Position numbers and translations under genes: made by a program | Notes under the pieces: generated by a model | What the model was told of the DNA's origin: nothing | Seen by the model: the letters and a program-made list of their open reading frames with translations, nothing else | Databases searched by the model: none | Shown here: piece by piece, positions 32,496 to 40,658 of the stretch | How positions within the stretch are numbered: the stretch's first letter is position 1 | How the letters are laid out: every line of letters begins with the position of its first letter | From: Casimicrobium huifangae | GTDB lineage: Bacteria; Pseudomonadota; Gammaproteobacteria; Burkholderiales; Casimicrobiaceae | Direction: 5' to 3' | Length of the DNA stretch: 64,000 nucleotides | NCBI RefSeq assembly: GCF_009746125.1 | Contig: NZ_CP041352.1 | Span: 3,766,436-3,830,435, forward strand

Positions 32496-34466
32496 ATGTC
32501 TGTAGTTTCTGGTGCTCCTGGCACAGCTACGCCCGATACCTTTCCGCGCCTGCTGCTGCAGCATGCTGCGGTTCGCCCGGATGCGCCCGCGCTGCGCGAA
32601 AAGTATCTCGGAATCTGGCAAAGCTGGACGTGGCGGCAAACCGCGACGGAAGTTCGCGAAATGGCGATGGGTCTGGCTTCGCTCGGGTTTCGGCGTGGCG
32701 ACAATCTCGCCATCATCGGCGACAACCGGCCGCGGCTCTACATGGCCTTCGCCGCCGCGCAGTCACTCGGCGGCGTCGCGGTACCGATGTATCAGGATGC
32801 CGTCGCTGCCGAAATGACCTTTGTGCTTGAAAACGCCACGATCCAGTTCGCTATCGTCGAGGATCAGGAGCAGGTCGACAAACTGCTGGAGGCACGCGAG
32901 ACGCTGCCGCAGATCGGCCACATCATCTACGAAGACCCACGTGGCCTGCGCAATTACGACGCGCCGGGGCTGATCAGCCTAGAGCAACTGCGTGAGCTCG
33001 GACGCAAGTCCGATGCTGCCAACGCTGGCCGCTTCGATCAGGAAGTCGCACAGGGAAAGGCCGACGATGTATCGGTCATGCTCTATACCTCGGGCACCAC
33101 CGGTAAACCCAAAGGCGTTTGTCAGAGCCATCGCGCCTTCATCACGGCAGCGCAGGGCGGTGTCGAGTTCGACCGGCTCAGCGCCGACGACAACGTGCTC
33201 TCGTATCTGCCAATGGCCTGGGTGGGCGATCACCTGTTCAGCTATGCACAGGCACTGGTCGCCGGGTTCACGGTGAACTGCCCGGAATCAGCCGACACCG
33301 TGATGACTGACTTGCGTGAGATCGGACCGACCTACTACTTCGCGCCGCCGCGCATTTTCGAGAGCGTGCTGACCAGCCTCAGCATCCGCATGGAAGACGC
33401 GAGCCGCCTGAAACAGCGCATGTATGACTACTTCATGCGCGTGGCCCGAAAATTCGGCGCCGACATCCTCGATGGCCGCCCGGTGCCTCTCACCGGGCGC
33501 CTGCTCTACGCGCTGGGCAATGTGCTTGTCTACGGGCCGCTGAAAAACACGCTCGGCATGAGCCGCATCCGCATCGCGTATACGGCGGGCGCTGCCATCG
33601 GGCCGGACCTGTTCCGCTTCTACCGCTCGATCGGCATCAATCTCAAGCAACTCTACGGCTCCACCGAGACCTGCGCCTATGTCTGCCTGCAGCCGGACGG
33701 CGAAATCAAGTTCGACAGCGTCGGCAAGGCGGCGCCAGGGGTCGAGGTGAAGATTGCCGACAATGGCGAAGTGCTGGTGCGCGGCGCGATGGTGCTCAAG
33801 GAGTACTACAAGCGGCCCGACGCCACGGCCGAGTCGATCGACAGCGCGGGCTACTTCCATACCGGCGATGCCGGTGTGTTTGACGCCGATGGCCACCTGA
33901 AAATCATTGACCGCGCCAAGGACGTGGGCCATCTCTCGACGGGCGAAATGTTTGCGCCGAATTACATCGAGAACAAGCTCAAATTTTTCTCGCATATCAA
34001 GGAGGCGGTCTGCTTTGGTCATCAGCGTGACCACGTCGTCGCCTTCATCAACATCGACCTCACGGCGGTCGGCAACTGGGCCGAGCGGCGCAACCTGGTG
34101 TATTCCGGCTACATTGATCTTGCCGGCAAGGACGAGGTGTACGCCCTCATCAAGGATTGTGTCGAGAAGGTCAACGCCGAACTGGCCACCGAGGGCGAGC
34201 TGTCGCATTCGCAGATCCAGCGCTTCCTCGTGCTGCACAAGGAGCTCGACCCCGATGACGACGAGCTGACCCGCACCCGCAAGGTACGTCGCGGCTTCAT
34301 CGCCGAGAAGTACGCCCCGCTGCTCGACGCGCTTTACTCCGACAAAACCGTGCAGCACATCGAAACCCAGGTGAAATTTGAAGACGGCCGCACCGGCAGC
34401 ATCGCTGCCGATGTCAAGATCGGCGACGCCCGCCGTCTGCCCATGTCCGACAAGGCGGCTGCATGA
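32496..34466 (+). CDS. Long-chain fatty acid--CoA ligase / AMP-binding enzyme
   Basis: Large (656-residue) acyl-adenylating enzyme of the long-chain acyl-CoA synthetase group, making acyl-CoA from acid, ATP and CoA. 'VMLYTSGTTGKPKGV' is the AMP-binding P-loop, 'LSYLPMAWVGDHLFSYAQAL' and 'LYGSTETCAYVCLQPDG' are the A4/A5 regions, and 'YFHTGDAGVFDADGHLKIIDRAKDVGHLSTGEMFAPNYIENKL' holds the A7-A8 hinge. The usual hinge '(D/K)RxKe' reads DRAKDVG. The ATG at 32496 follows GAGGAGG; the frame is open to 32367 but that stretch is leader. Its stop overlaps the LivG-like start by 4 bp, tying substrate activation to uptake by the ABC importer. Confidence 0.93.
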   Translation: MSVVSGAPGTATPDTFPRLLLQHAAVRPDAPALREKYLGIWQSWTWRQTATEVREMAMGLASLGFRRGDNLAIIGDNRPRLYMAFAAAQSLGGVAVPMYQDAVAAEMTFVLENATIQFAIVEDQEQVDKLLEARETLPQIGHIIYEDPRGLRNYDAPGLISLEQLRELGRKSDAANAGRFDQEVAQGKADDVSVMLYTSGTTGKPKGVCQSHRAFITAAQGGVEFDRLSADDNVLSYLPMAWVGDHLFSYAQALVAGFTVNCPESADTVMTDLREIGPTYYFAPPRIFESVLTSLSIRMEDASRLKQRMYDYFMRVARKFGADILDGRPVPLTGRLLYALGNVLVYGPLKNTLGMSRIRIAYTAGAAIGPDLFRFYRSIGINLKQLYGSTETCAYVCLQPDGEIKFDSVGKAAPGVEVKIADNGEVLVRGAMVLKEYYKRPDATAESIDSAGYFHTGDAGVFDADGHLKIIDRAKDVGHLSTGEMFAPNYIENKLKFFSHIKEAVCFGHQRDHVVAFINIDLTAVGNWAERRNLVYSGYIDLAGKDEVYALIKDCVEKVNAELATEGELSHSQIQRFLVLHKELDPDDDELTRTRKVRRGFIAEKYAPLLDALYSDKTVQHIETQVKFEDGRTGSIAADVKIGDARRLPMSDKAAA

Positions 34467-35248
34467 GTGAAGCACGCAAGATCGGGGACGTGATCCTCAA
34501 GGTCGACAACATCTCGCTGCGCTTTGGCGGCGTGAAGGCGCTGACCGACATTTCGTTTGACGTGCGCGAACATGAGATTCGCGCCATCATCGGCCCGAAC
34601 GGTGCCGGCAAGAGCTCCATGCTCAATGTCATCAACGGCGTCTACACACCGCAGGAAGGGACCATCACCTTCCACGGCCAGCAGCGCCGTGACATGGACA
34701 CCCACGAGGCAGCTGAGCACGGCATTGCCCGGACCTTCCAGAACATCGCGCTGTTCACCGGCATGACGGTGCTCGACAACATCATGACCGGCCGCAATCT
34801 GAAGATCAAGGCCAGCTTTGTTGAGCAGGCGCTGTGGATCGGTCGGGCCCGCCGCGAGGAAATGGAAAATCGCCGCGTGGTCGAAGAGATCATCGACTTC
34901 CTGCAACTGCAATCGGTGCGCAAGACGCCAGTGGCACGACTGCCCTACGGTATCAAGAAGCGCGTTGAGCTGGCGCGCGCGCTGGCGGCAGAGCCGTCGA
35001 TGCTGCTGCTCGACGAGCCGATGGCCGGCATGAACGTCGAGGAGAAGCAGGACATGTGCCGCTTCGTACTCGACACCAACGAGCAGTTCGGCACCACCAT
35101 CGTTCTGATCGAGCACGACATGGGCGTGGTGATGGACATTTCGGACCGCGTGGTGGTGCTCGATTACGGCAAGAAGATCGGCGACGGCACGCCGGACGAG
35201 GTTCGCAACAATCCCGAGGTCATCAAGGCCTACCTGGGGGCGCACTGA
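34463..35248 (+). CDS. Branched-chain amino acid-type ABC transporter ATPase (LivG-like)
   Basis: 261-residue ATPase of the HAAT (LIV) importer class. Walker A GPNGAGKS at residues 44-51, Q-loop region 'GIARTFQNIALFTGMTVLDNIMTGRNL' (LivG-specific), signature 'LPYGIKKRVELARALAAEPSMLLLDEPMAGMN', and switch 'IVLIEHDMGVVMDISDRVVVLDYG'. The C-terminal 'PDEVRNNPEVIKAYLGA' is typical of LivG. The signature is LPYGIKKR, as in LivG subfamily members found in operons with acyl-CoA ligases. Overlaps the ligase by 4 bp and the LivH-like gene by one base, so tightly coupled. Confidence 0.94.
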   Translation: MSEARKIGDVILKVDNISLRFGGVKALTDISFDVREHEIRAIIGPNGAGKSSMLNVINGVYTPQEGTITFHGQQRRDMDTHEAAEHGIARTFQNIALFTGMTVLDNIMTGRNLKIKASFVEQALWIGRARREEMENRRVVEEIIDFLQLQSVRKTPVARLPYGIKKRVELARALAAEPSMLLLDEPMAGMNVEEKQDMCRFVLDTNEQFGTTIVLIEHDMGVVMDISDRVVVLDYGKKIGDGTPDEVRNNPEVIKAYLGAH

Positions 35249-36144
35249 TGCAATTTTTCTTTGAAGTTCTCATCGCCGGCCTGCTATCCGGCGTAATGTA
35301 TGCCCTGGTGGCGCTGGGCTTCGTGCTGATCTACAAGGCGTCCGGCGTGTTCAATTTCGCCCAGGGTGCCATGGTGTTCTTCGCAGCGCTGACGACCGTT
35401 GGCCTGCAGGAGAAATTTGGCTTTTCGATCTGGGTGGCGATCCCGGTGACGATGGTGGTGATGGTGGCGCTCGGCTTCGTCACCGAGCGCATCGTGCTGC
35501 GACCACTGGTGAACCAGCACGACATCACGTTGTTCATGGCGACCATCGGTCTGACCTTTTTCATCGAAGGATTGGCGCAGCTGGTCTGGGGCTCCGAGGT
35601 TCGCAAGCTCGAACTTGGCATCGCCGATGAGCCGATCGAAGCGATCATGAACAGCACCGGCATGGTGGTGTCGAAGTTCGACGTCACCGCAGCGGTGATC
35701 TGCGGTGCGCTGGTCGCCGCACTGGCGTTCCTGTTCAACAAGACCAAGATCGGTCGCGCCCTGCGTGCGGTCGCTGACGATCATCAGGCGGCACTGACCG
35801 TGGGCATTCCGCTGCAGCACGTGTGGGGCGTGGTCTGGGCGGTCGCGGGCTTTGTCGCACTGGTCGCCGGTCTGCTGTGGGGCGCGCGCAACGGCGTGCA
35901 GTTCGCGTTGACCTTCGTCGCCCTGAAGGCGCTGCCGGTGCTCATCCTCGGTGGCTTCACTTCGGTGCCAGGTGCCATTGTCGGCGGCCTGATCATTGGC
36001 GCCAGCGAAAAACTGGCGGAGGTCTACCTCGGGCCAATGGTGGGCGGCGGCATCGAAGGCTGGTTCCCCTATGTGCTCGCACTGTTGTTCCTGCTCGTCC
36101 GCCCCGAAGGCCTCTTCGGCGAAAAGATCATCCGGAGAATCTGA
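35248..36144 (+). CDS. Branched-chain amino acid-type ABC permease (LivH-like)
   Basis: 298-residue inner-membrane permease with about eight hydrophobic segments. 'FFEVLIAGLLSGVMYALVALGFVLIYKASGVFNFAQGAMVFFAAL' is the classic LivH N-terminus; 'TKIGRALRAVADDHQAALTVGIPLQHVWGVVWAVAGFVALVAGLLWG' is the coupling-loop region; 'ALPVLILGGFTSVPGAIVGGLIIGASEKLAEVY' follows. The frame is open upstream to 35056 but the ATG at 35248, sharing its A with the LivG stop codon, is the natural start. Confidence 0.94.
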   Translation: MQFFFEVLIAGLLSGVMYALVALGFVLIYKASGVFNFAQGAMVFFAALTTVGLQEKFGFSIWVAIPVTMVVMVALGFVTERIVLRPLVNQHDITLFMATIGLTFFIEGLAQLVWGSEVRKLELGIADEPIEAIMNSTGMVVSKFDVTAAVICGALVAALAFLFNKTKIGRALRAVADDHQAALTVGIPLQHVWGVVWAVAGFVALVAGLLWGARNGVQFALTFVALKALPVLILGGFTSVPGAIVGGLIIGASEKLAEVYLGPMVGGGIEGWFPYVLALLFLLVRPEGLFGEKIIRRI

Positions 36145-36160
36145 CGTGCGTCCTCAACTT

Positions 36161-36186
36161 CGTCATTCGTCCTTCGTCACTCGTCT
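36161..36186 (+). repeat. CGTCATT/CGTCCTT/CGTCACT heptamer array before the livM-like gene
   Basis: Three to four tandem 7-bp units in the 57-bp spacer, related to the arrays before hemW and before the holin-like gene. It separates two permease genes that are normally almost contiguous. Confidence 0.6.
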
Positions 36187-36201
36187 TGCGCGGAGCGCAC
36201 A

Positions 36202-37260
36202 ATGATTTACCGCGAAGCAGGTCAGTTCAAGACGTCTTACATCAGGGACTCGCAGATTTTCCCGATCGCGCAGGACCGCTATGCGGTGCTGGCAATGCTG
36301 CTGGTGGCGTTCGTGGTGGTGCCGATGGTCGCCACGCCGTATGCGTTTTCGGCCATCCTGATCCCGTTCCTGATCTTTGCGCTGGCGACGCTCGGGCTGA
36401 ACATACTCACCGGTTACGCCGGCCAGCTCTCACTGGGTACAGCGGCATTCATGGCAGTTGGCGCTTTTGCCAGCTACAACTTCATGCTGCGCATTGAAGG
36501 CATGCCAATCCTGGTCGCCTTCATCCTCGGTGGTGTCTGTGCAGCGATGGTTGGCATCGTGTTCGGGCTGCCGAGCCTGCGCATCCGCGGCTTCTACCTG
36601 GCCGCATCGACGCTTGCGACACAGTTTTTTGTGGTGTGGTGCCTGACCAAGGTGCCATGGTTTACCAACAACAGCTCGTCGGGCGTGATCACCGCGCAGC
36701 AGATCGAGATTCTCGGTTTCAAGTTCGATTCACCGCAGGAGAAATATCTGCTGGTGCTGGGCATCGTGGCGGCCATGGCCCTGATGGCCAAGAACATGGT
36801 GCGCTCCACGGTCGGCCGCTCGTGGATGGCGGTGCGCGACATGGACGTCGCCGCCGAGGTCATTGGCTTCCGCATCATGCGCACCAAGCTCACGGCCTTC
36901 GCCGTCAGCTCGTTCTATTGCGGTGTCGCCGGTGCGCTCTATGCCTACTGTTATCTCGGCACCGTGGAGCCGGAGGCCTACAACCTCGATGTCTCATTCC
37001 GCATCCTGTTCATGGTGATCATCGGCGGGGTAGGGTCAATCCTCGGGTCTTTTCTGGGCGCAGCCTTTATCGTGTTGCTACCCATTGTTTTGTCGGTCAT
37101 CGTGCACTACACCGGCCTGCCGAACTCGGTCACGTCCAACCTTGAACTGATGGTGTTCGGCGCGCTGATCATCTTTTTCCTGATTGTCGAACCACACGGC
37201 CTGGCGCGGCTCTGGCAGATCGGGAAAGAGAAGCTTCGCCTGTGGCCGTTCCCGCACTAG
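36202..37260 (+). CDS. Branched-chain amino acid-type ABC permease (LivM-like)
   Basis: 352-residue inner-membrane permease. After a 30-residue hydrophilic N-terminus come about nine hydrophobic helices; 'FLIFALATLGLNILTGYAGQLSLGTAAFMAVGAFASYN' is the LivM signature and 'KNMVRSTVGRSWMAVRDMDVAAEVIGFRIMRTKLTAFAVSSFYCGVAGALYAYCYLG' is the coupling region facing the ATPases. 'SFRILFMVIIGGVGSILGSFLGAAFIVLLP' also fits. It follows the LivH-like gene with a heptamer repeat in between and a modest ribosome site (GCGGAGCGCACA). Confidence 0.94.
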   Translation: MIYREAGQFKTSYIRDSQIFPIAQDRYAVLAMLLVAFVVVPMVATPYAFSAILIPFLIFALATLGLNILTGYAGQLSLGTAAFMAVGAFASYNFMLRIEGMPILVAFILGGVCAAMVGIVFGLPSLRIRGFYLAASTLATQFFVVWCLTKVPWFTNNSSSGVITAQQIEILGFKFDSPQEKYLLVLGIVAAMALMAKNMVRSTVGRSWMAVRDMDVAAEVIGFRIMRTKLTAFAVSSFYCGVAGALYAYCYLGTVEPEAYNLDVSFRILFMVIIGGVGSILGSFLGAAFIVLLPIVLSVIVHYTGLPNSVTSNLELMVFGALIIFFLIVEPHGLARLWQIGKEKLRLWPFPH

Positions 37261-37327
37261 TCACTCGGTCCTAATCGTCATCCAGAATCGTTCAACGACA
37301 CGCTTGCTGTTTCTCCAAGGAGGATTC

Positions 37328-38647
37328 ATGAAATTCAAGCTCACCCGGTTGCTCGCCATGTCGGCGGTTGCAGCCACCACCGCGCTCACCGGCGCGCTTG
37401 CCTCGGCGCAAGACCAGTACGTCCCGATCCTGTCCTACCGCGTCGGCGCCTACGCCTCGGGCGGCTCGGGCTTCTTCGGTGGCGTGATCGACTACTTCAA
37501 CCTGGTCAATGCCAATGGCGGTATCAATGGCGTCAAGCTGTCGTGGGAAGAGTGCGAAACCGAGTACAACGCCTCCCGCGGCGTGGAGTGCTACGAGCGC
37601 CTGAAGAAGAACAAGGGCGGCGCCAGCCTTGTCGAGCCACTCGGCACCGGTATCGCCTACGGCATTCTTGACCGCGTCGCGGTCGACAAGGTGCCGATGA
37701 CCACGCTGGGCTACGGCCGCTCCGACGCTGCCAACGGCAAGGTGTTCCCGTATGTCTACCCGCTGATCACCAGCTACTGGTCACAGGCAGCCGGCATGAT
37801 CAAGTACCTCGGCGACAAGGCCGGCGGCATGGACAAGCTCAAGGGCAAGAAGATCGTGCATCTCTATCACGACTCTGCCTTCGGCAAGGAGCCGTTCCCG
37901 GTGCTTGAAGCCTATGAGAAGCAGCTCGGTTTCCAGCTGGTCAAGATCGCCGTGCCGCACCCCGGCAACGAGCAGAACTCGCAGTGGCTGCAGATCCGTC
38001 AGGCCAATCCGGACTACGTGATCCTGTGGGGATGGGGCGTGATGAACGCGGTGGCGATCAAGACCGCCGCCCGCGTCGGCTATCCGCGTGAGAAGATGCT
38101 TGGCGTCTGGTGGGCGGGCTCGGAGGAAGACACCATCCCGGCCGGCGATGCTGCCAAGGGCTACACCACGATGACGTTCAATACGCCGGGCAACTATCCG
38201 GTGATCGACGAGATCCGCAAGAAGGTCTACGGTGGCGGCAAGGGCAACCTGGCCGACAAGGACCGCATTGGCTCCGTCTATCACATGCGTGGCATCACGG
38301 CCGCAATGCTGTGGGTTGAAGGCATCCGCAATGCCCAGACGAAGTACGGCAAGGGCAAAGTGATGACCGGCGAGCAGATCCGCTGGGGCCTGGAGAACCT
38401 GAACGTTGACGAAGGCCGCCAGAAGGCGCTCGGCGCGTTCGGCATGTTCCCGACCGTGAAGACCAGCTGCGACGACCACGAAGGTTCCGGCGCCACCAAG
38501 GTGCAGGTGTGGGACGGCAAGGCCTGGAAGGCAATCACCCCGAACTGGGTGGTGGGTGACCGCGCAATGGTGCAGAAGCTGGTCGCCGAATCGTCAGCCA
38601 AGTACGCTGCCGAAAAGAAGATCACCGCCGCCTGCGCTGCTGGATAG
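37328..38647 (+). CDS. ABC transporter substrate-binding protein (LivK-like, type 1 periplasmic fold)
   Basis: 439-residue periplasmic binding protein. A Sec signal (residues 1-27, ending GALASAQ) precedes 'VPILSYRVGAYASGGSGFFGGVIDYFNLVNANGGINGVKLSWEECETEYNASRGVECYERLKKN', the HAAT-type receptor opening in the subgroup linked to acyl-CoA ligases. 'PNSQ'-like and 'DYVILWGWGVMNAVAIKTAARVGYPREKMLGVWWAG' segments form the second lobe. A strong AAGGAGG ribosome site lies five bases before the ATG. Given the ligase in the same operon, the ligand is more likely a carboxylic acid (fatty or aromatic) than a branched-chain amino acid. Confidence 0.92.
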   Translation: MKFKLTRLLAMSAVAATTALTGALASAQDQYVPILSYRVGAYASGGSGFFGGVIDYFNLVNANGGINGVKLSWEECETEYNASRGVECYERLKKNKGGASLVEPLGTGIAYGILDRVAVDKVPMTTLGYGRSDAANGKVFPYVYPLITSYWSQAAGMIKYLGDKAGGMDKLKGKKIVHLYHDSAFGKEPFPVLEAYEKQLGFQLVKIAVPHPGNEQNSQWLQIRQANPDYVILWGWGVMNAVAIKTAARVGYPREKMLGVWWAGSEEDTIPAGDAAKGYTTMTFNTPGNYPVIDEIRKKVYGGGKGNLADKDRIGSVYHMRGITAAMLWVEGIRNAQTKYGKGKVMTGEQIRWGLENLNVDEGRQKALGAFGMFPTVKTSCDDHEGSGATKVQVWDGKAWKAITPNWVVGDRAMVQKLVAESSAKYAAEKKITAACAAG

Positions 38648-38650
38648 GGG

Positions 38651-38750
38651 TGCTGCTGCGCGCGCGTGATGCGTCGTTGCCCGCCAGTTCGTGTACACAA
38701 GTACGCGTCGCCGGCGGGCGCCTCGCCTGACGCGCGCTCGCGACGCACTG
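38651..38750. repeat. Long hairpin element after the LivK-like gene, copy 2 of 2
   Basis: Begins within a few bases of the stop codon. Core (38675-38720): CGTTGCCCGCCAGTTCGTGTAC / GTACGCGTCGCCGGCGGGCG with an ACAA loop. Differences from copy 1 at 21151-21247 are often on both arms (GCTTG/CAAGC there, GCCCG/CGGGC here), so pairing is kept. Confidence 0.75.
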
Positions 38751-38850
38751 CACGATTGTTCGTGTCAGTGTGTTGCGGAAAACAACCGCCAGGGTTGTTT
38801 CCCGCAACATAGTGATCCGTTGAAACTTATCTCGAGTCCGCATCGCAACC

Positions 38851-39654
38851 ATGTCCGCCTATCTCAGCGTCAACAACATCGAAGTCATCTACGACCACGT
38901 CATCCTGGTGTTGAAGGGTGTGTCGCTGGACGTGCCGAAGGGCAAGATCGTGGCGCTGCTCGGGGCCAACGGCGCTGGCAAGAGCACCACGCTGAAGGCG
39001 ATCTCGAACCTGCTGCGCACCGAGCGCGGCGAGGTGACCAAGGGCTCCATTGAGTTCGATGGCCAGCGCACCGACAAGCTGACCACCAACGACCTCGTCC
39101 GCATGGGCGTGGTGCAGGTGATGGAAGGCCGCCACTGCTTTGGCCACCTGACGGTTGAGGAGAACCTGCTCACCGGCGCCTACACGCGCAAGCTCTCGCG
39201 TGCCGAGCTGAAAGACTCGCTGGAGAAGGTTTATCACTACTTTCCGCGCCTGAAAACGCGGCGGGCGTCACAGGCGGGCTATACGTCTGGCGGTGAACAG
39301 CAGATGGTCGCGGTCGGGCGCGCCCTGATGGCGAAACCATCGATGATCCTGCTGGATGAGCCGTCGATGGGTCTGGCGCCGCAAATCGTGGCCGAGATCT
39401 TCGAGATCGTGAAGGACTTGAACAGCAAGGAAGGCGTGAGCTTCCTGCTCGCCGAGCAGAACACCAACGTCGCGCTGAAATACGCCGACTACGGCTACAT
39501 CCTCGAAAGTGGCCGCGTGGTGATGGACGGCGCTGCGTCCGATCTCGCCAGCAATGAAGACGTGAAAGAGTTCTACCTCGGCATCTCATCGGGCGAACGC
39601 AAGAGCTTCCGCGACGTCAAGAGCTACCGCCGCCGCAAGCGCTGGCTGGCGTAG
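38851..39654 (+). CDS. Branched-chain amino acid-type ABC transporter ATPase (LivF-like)
   Basis: 267-residue second ATPase of the importer. Walker A GANGAGKST at residues 38-46; 'GVVQVMEGRHCFGHLTVEENLLTGAY' is the LivF-type Q-loop region; 'SGGEQQMVAVGRALMAKPSMILLDEPSMGLAPQIVAEIFEIV' holds signature and Walker B; 'SFLLAEQNTNVALKYADYGYILESGRVV' contains the switch, with Gln in place of the usual His as is common in LivF. A 25-residue basic extension (SYRRRKRWLA end) follows the usual end. It lies 200 bp after the binding-protein gene, behind the hairpin element, so may be expressed at a lower level. Confidence 0.93.
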   Translation: MSAYLSVNNIEVIYDHVILVLKGVSLDVPKGKIVALLGANGAGKSTTLKAISNLLRTERGEVTKGSIEFDGQRTDKLTTNDLVRMGVVQVMEGRHCFGHLTVEENLLTGAYTRKLSRAELKDSLEKVYHYFPRLKTRRASQAGYTSGGEQQMVAVGRALMAKPSMILLDEPSMGLAPQIVAEIFEIVKDLNSKEGVSFLLAEQNTNVALKYADYGYILESGRVVMDGAASDLASNEDVKEFYLGISSGERKSFRDVKSYRRRKRWLA

Positions 39655-39934
39655 TCTGGCTGATCAGCTTGTTGCCGCAAGCCGCATTCAACTTGGGCTA
39701 GCAGCGCGAATTTTTGATATGGCTTCAATCTGGCCGCGGGTTTCCGGTATCGGACGATTTTTAAATAATCGAAATATGTAACGATCTAAACCCGGAGCGG
39801 CAAGAGCGGCTTTTGGCTACGGCACGAGACTTGCCAACCGCTCAATAGGGCACTAAACCTAGCGCCAGAGCCCCATTCCCAAATGCACCGAAGCCTCCTA
39901 GATCGGGCAAGAAGTAAACGAAAGGAGCACGTCA

Positions 39935-40537
39935 ATGAAGCCCGCTAGTGCAGTTGTCTTGAGTCTCGGGCTGATCGTTAGCGGGTGCGGCTCCGTACCG
40001 CGCAGCGCTAAGGTACCTGTTACGGAATACTTCGCTGGCGGATTGAGCGATACACAGCTGTGCTCAGTTGCCGCAAATGGCCCGTGGACAGAGGCGGATG
40101 GCGTAATTCTGGTTGCCGAATATGAAAAGCGGGTGCGCGCCGGTAGGCTTACGCAGGATCGTTGTCAATCCATTCAAAGACAGGCGCTAATAGACGCTCG
40201 CGCTATAGCCAAAGCAAAGGAAGACGGCGCCGCTGCTGGCAGGCTAATGGGCGACATCATTGGTACCGTCATTGGTGCTGCCGCGGTTGGAGCGGCTGGC
40301 TACTATGGCGCCAAGGCCGGCGCACCAGCTCCAACCTACCAGATTCCCGCGCCAAGCCCTGTTCCGGCCGCCGTGCCGTATGTACCGCCACCACCGCTGA
40401 CCAAAATGCTGCTGACCAGGGAGCCGGACACGTATATGACACAGGGCATTTTCATGGTGACGTGTCGCTACGCAGCGTCATCTACCGTGATCCGCGTGCC
40501 GATGCACCAGCCGTGCCCGGAGAGCGTGCCGAATTGA
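39935..40537 (+). CDS. Small lipoprotein of unknown function
   Basis: 200-residue protein with a lipoprotein signal: hydrophobic residues 6-16 and the lipobox LIVSGC with Cys at residue 18. Residues 28-85 look helical and charged; 'AAAGRLMGDIIGTVIGAAAVGAAGYYGAKAGAP' (about 105-137) is a glycine-zipper-like stretch of the kind found in outer-membrane lipoproteins, followed by a Pro-rich linker and a small Cys-containing C-terminal part. No known family recognised. The preceding 280 bp are distinctly AT-richer than the surroundings, and an AAAGGAG ribosome site precedes the ATG, so it is probably a real, independently transcribed gene. Confidence 0.72.
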   Translation: MKPASAVVLSLGLIVSGCGSVPRSAKVPVTEYFAGGLSDTQLCSVAANGPWTEADGVILVAEYEKRVRAGRLTQDRCQSIQRQALIDARAIAKAKEDGAAAGRLMGDIIGTVIGAAAVGAAGYYGAKAGAPAPTYQIPAPSPVPAAVPYVPPPPLTKMLLTREPDTYMTQGIFMVTCRYAASSTVIRVPMHQPCPESVPN

Positions 40538-40569
40538 GGCGCCTTCATGACGATAGAAAGGACGCTTGT

Positions 40570-40650
40570 AAGCTTTCTGGATTTGAGGAAAGTCGACTTC
40601 TGGCATTTTGAGCGGTCAGCCCATGTTCAGTGGGCATAAAAGTCAATTGT
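40570..40650. repeat. GTCGACTTT-centred inverted repeat, copy C (short)
   Basis: Between the convergent lipoprotein and TPM genes: AGCTTTCTGG, then AAAGTCGACTTCTGG, then GCCCATGTTCAGTGGGC, closing with AAAAGTC. Shorter than the other copies; the left arm is partly missing. Confidence 0.55.
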
Positions 40651-40658
40651 CCGACGCC

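Noticed and set aside
33288-34475. Minus-strand open frame of 395 codons
   Set aside because: Antisense to the acyl-CoA ligase, whose motifs are clear.
39655-39934. Possible eighth, degenerate copy of the GTCGACTTT repeat (CAGCTTGTTGCCGCAAGCC then ACTTGGGCT)
   Set aside because: Only the left-end pattern is recognisable and the central motif is absent; not strong enough to list.
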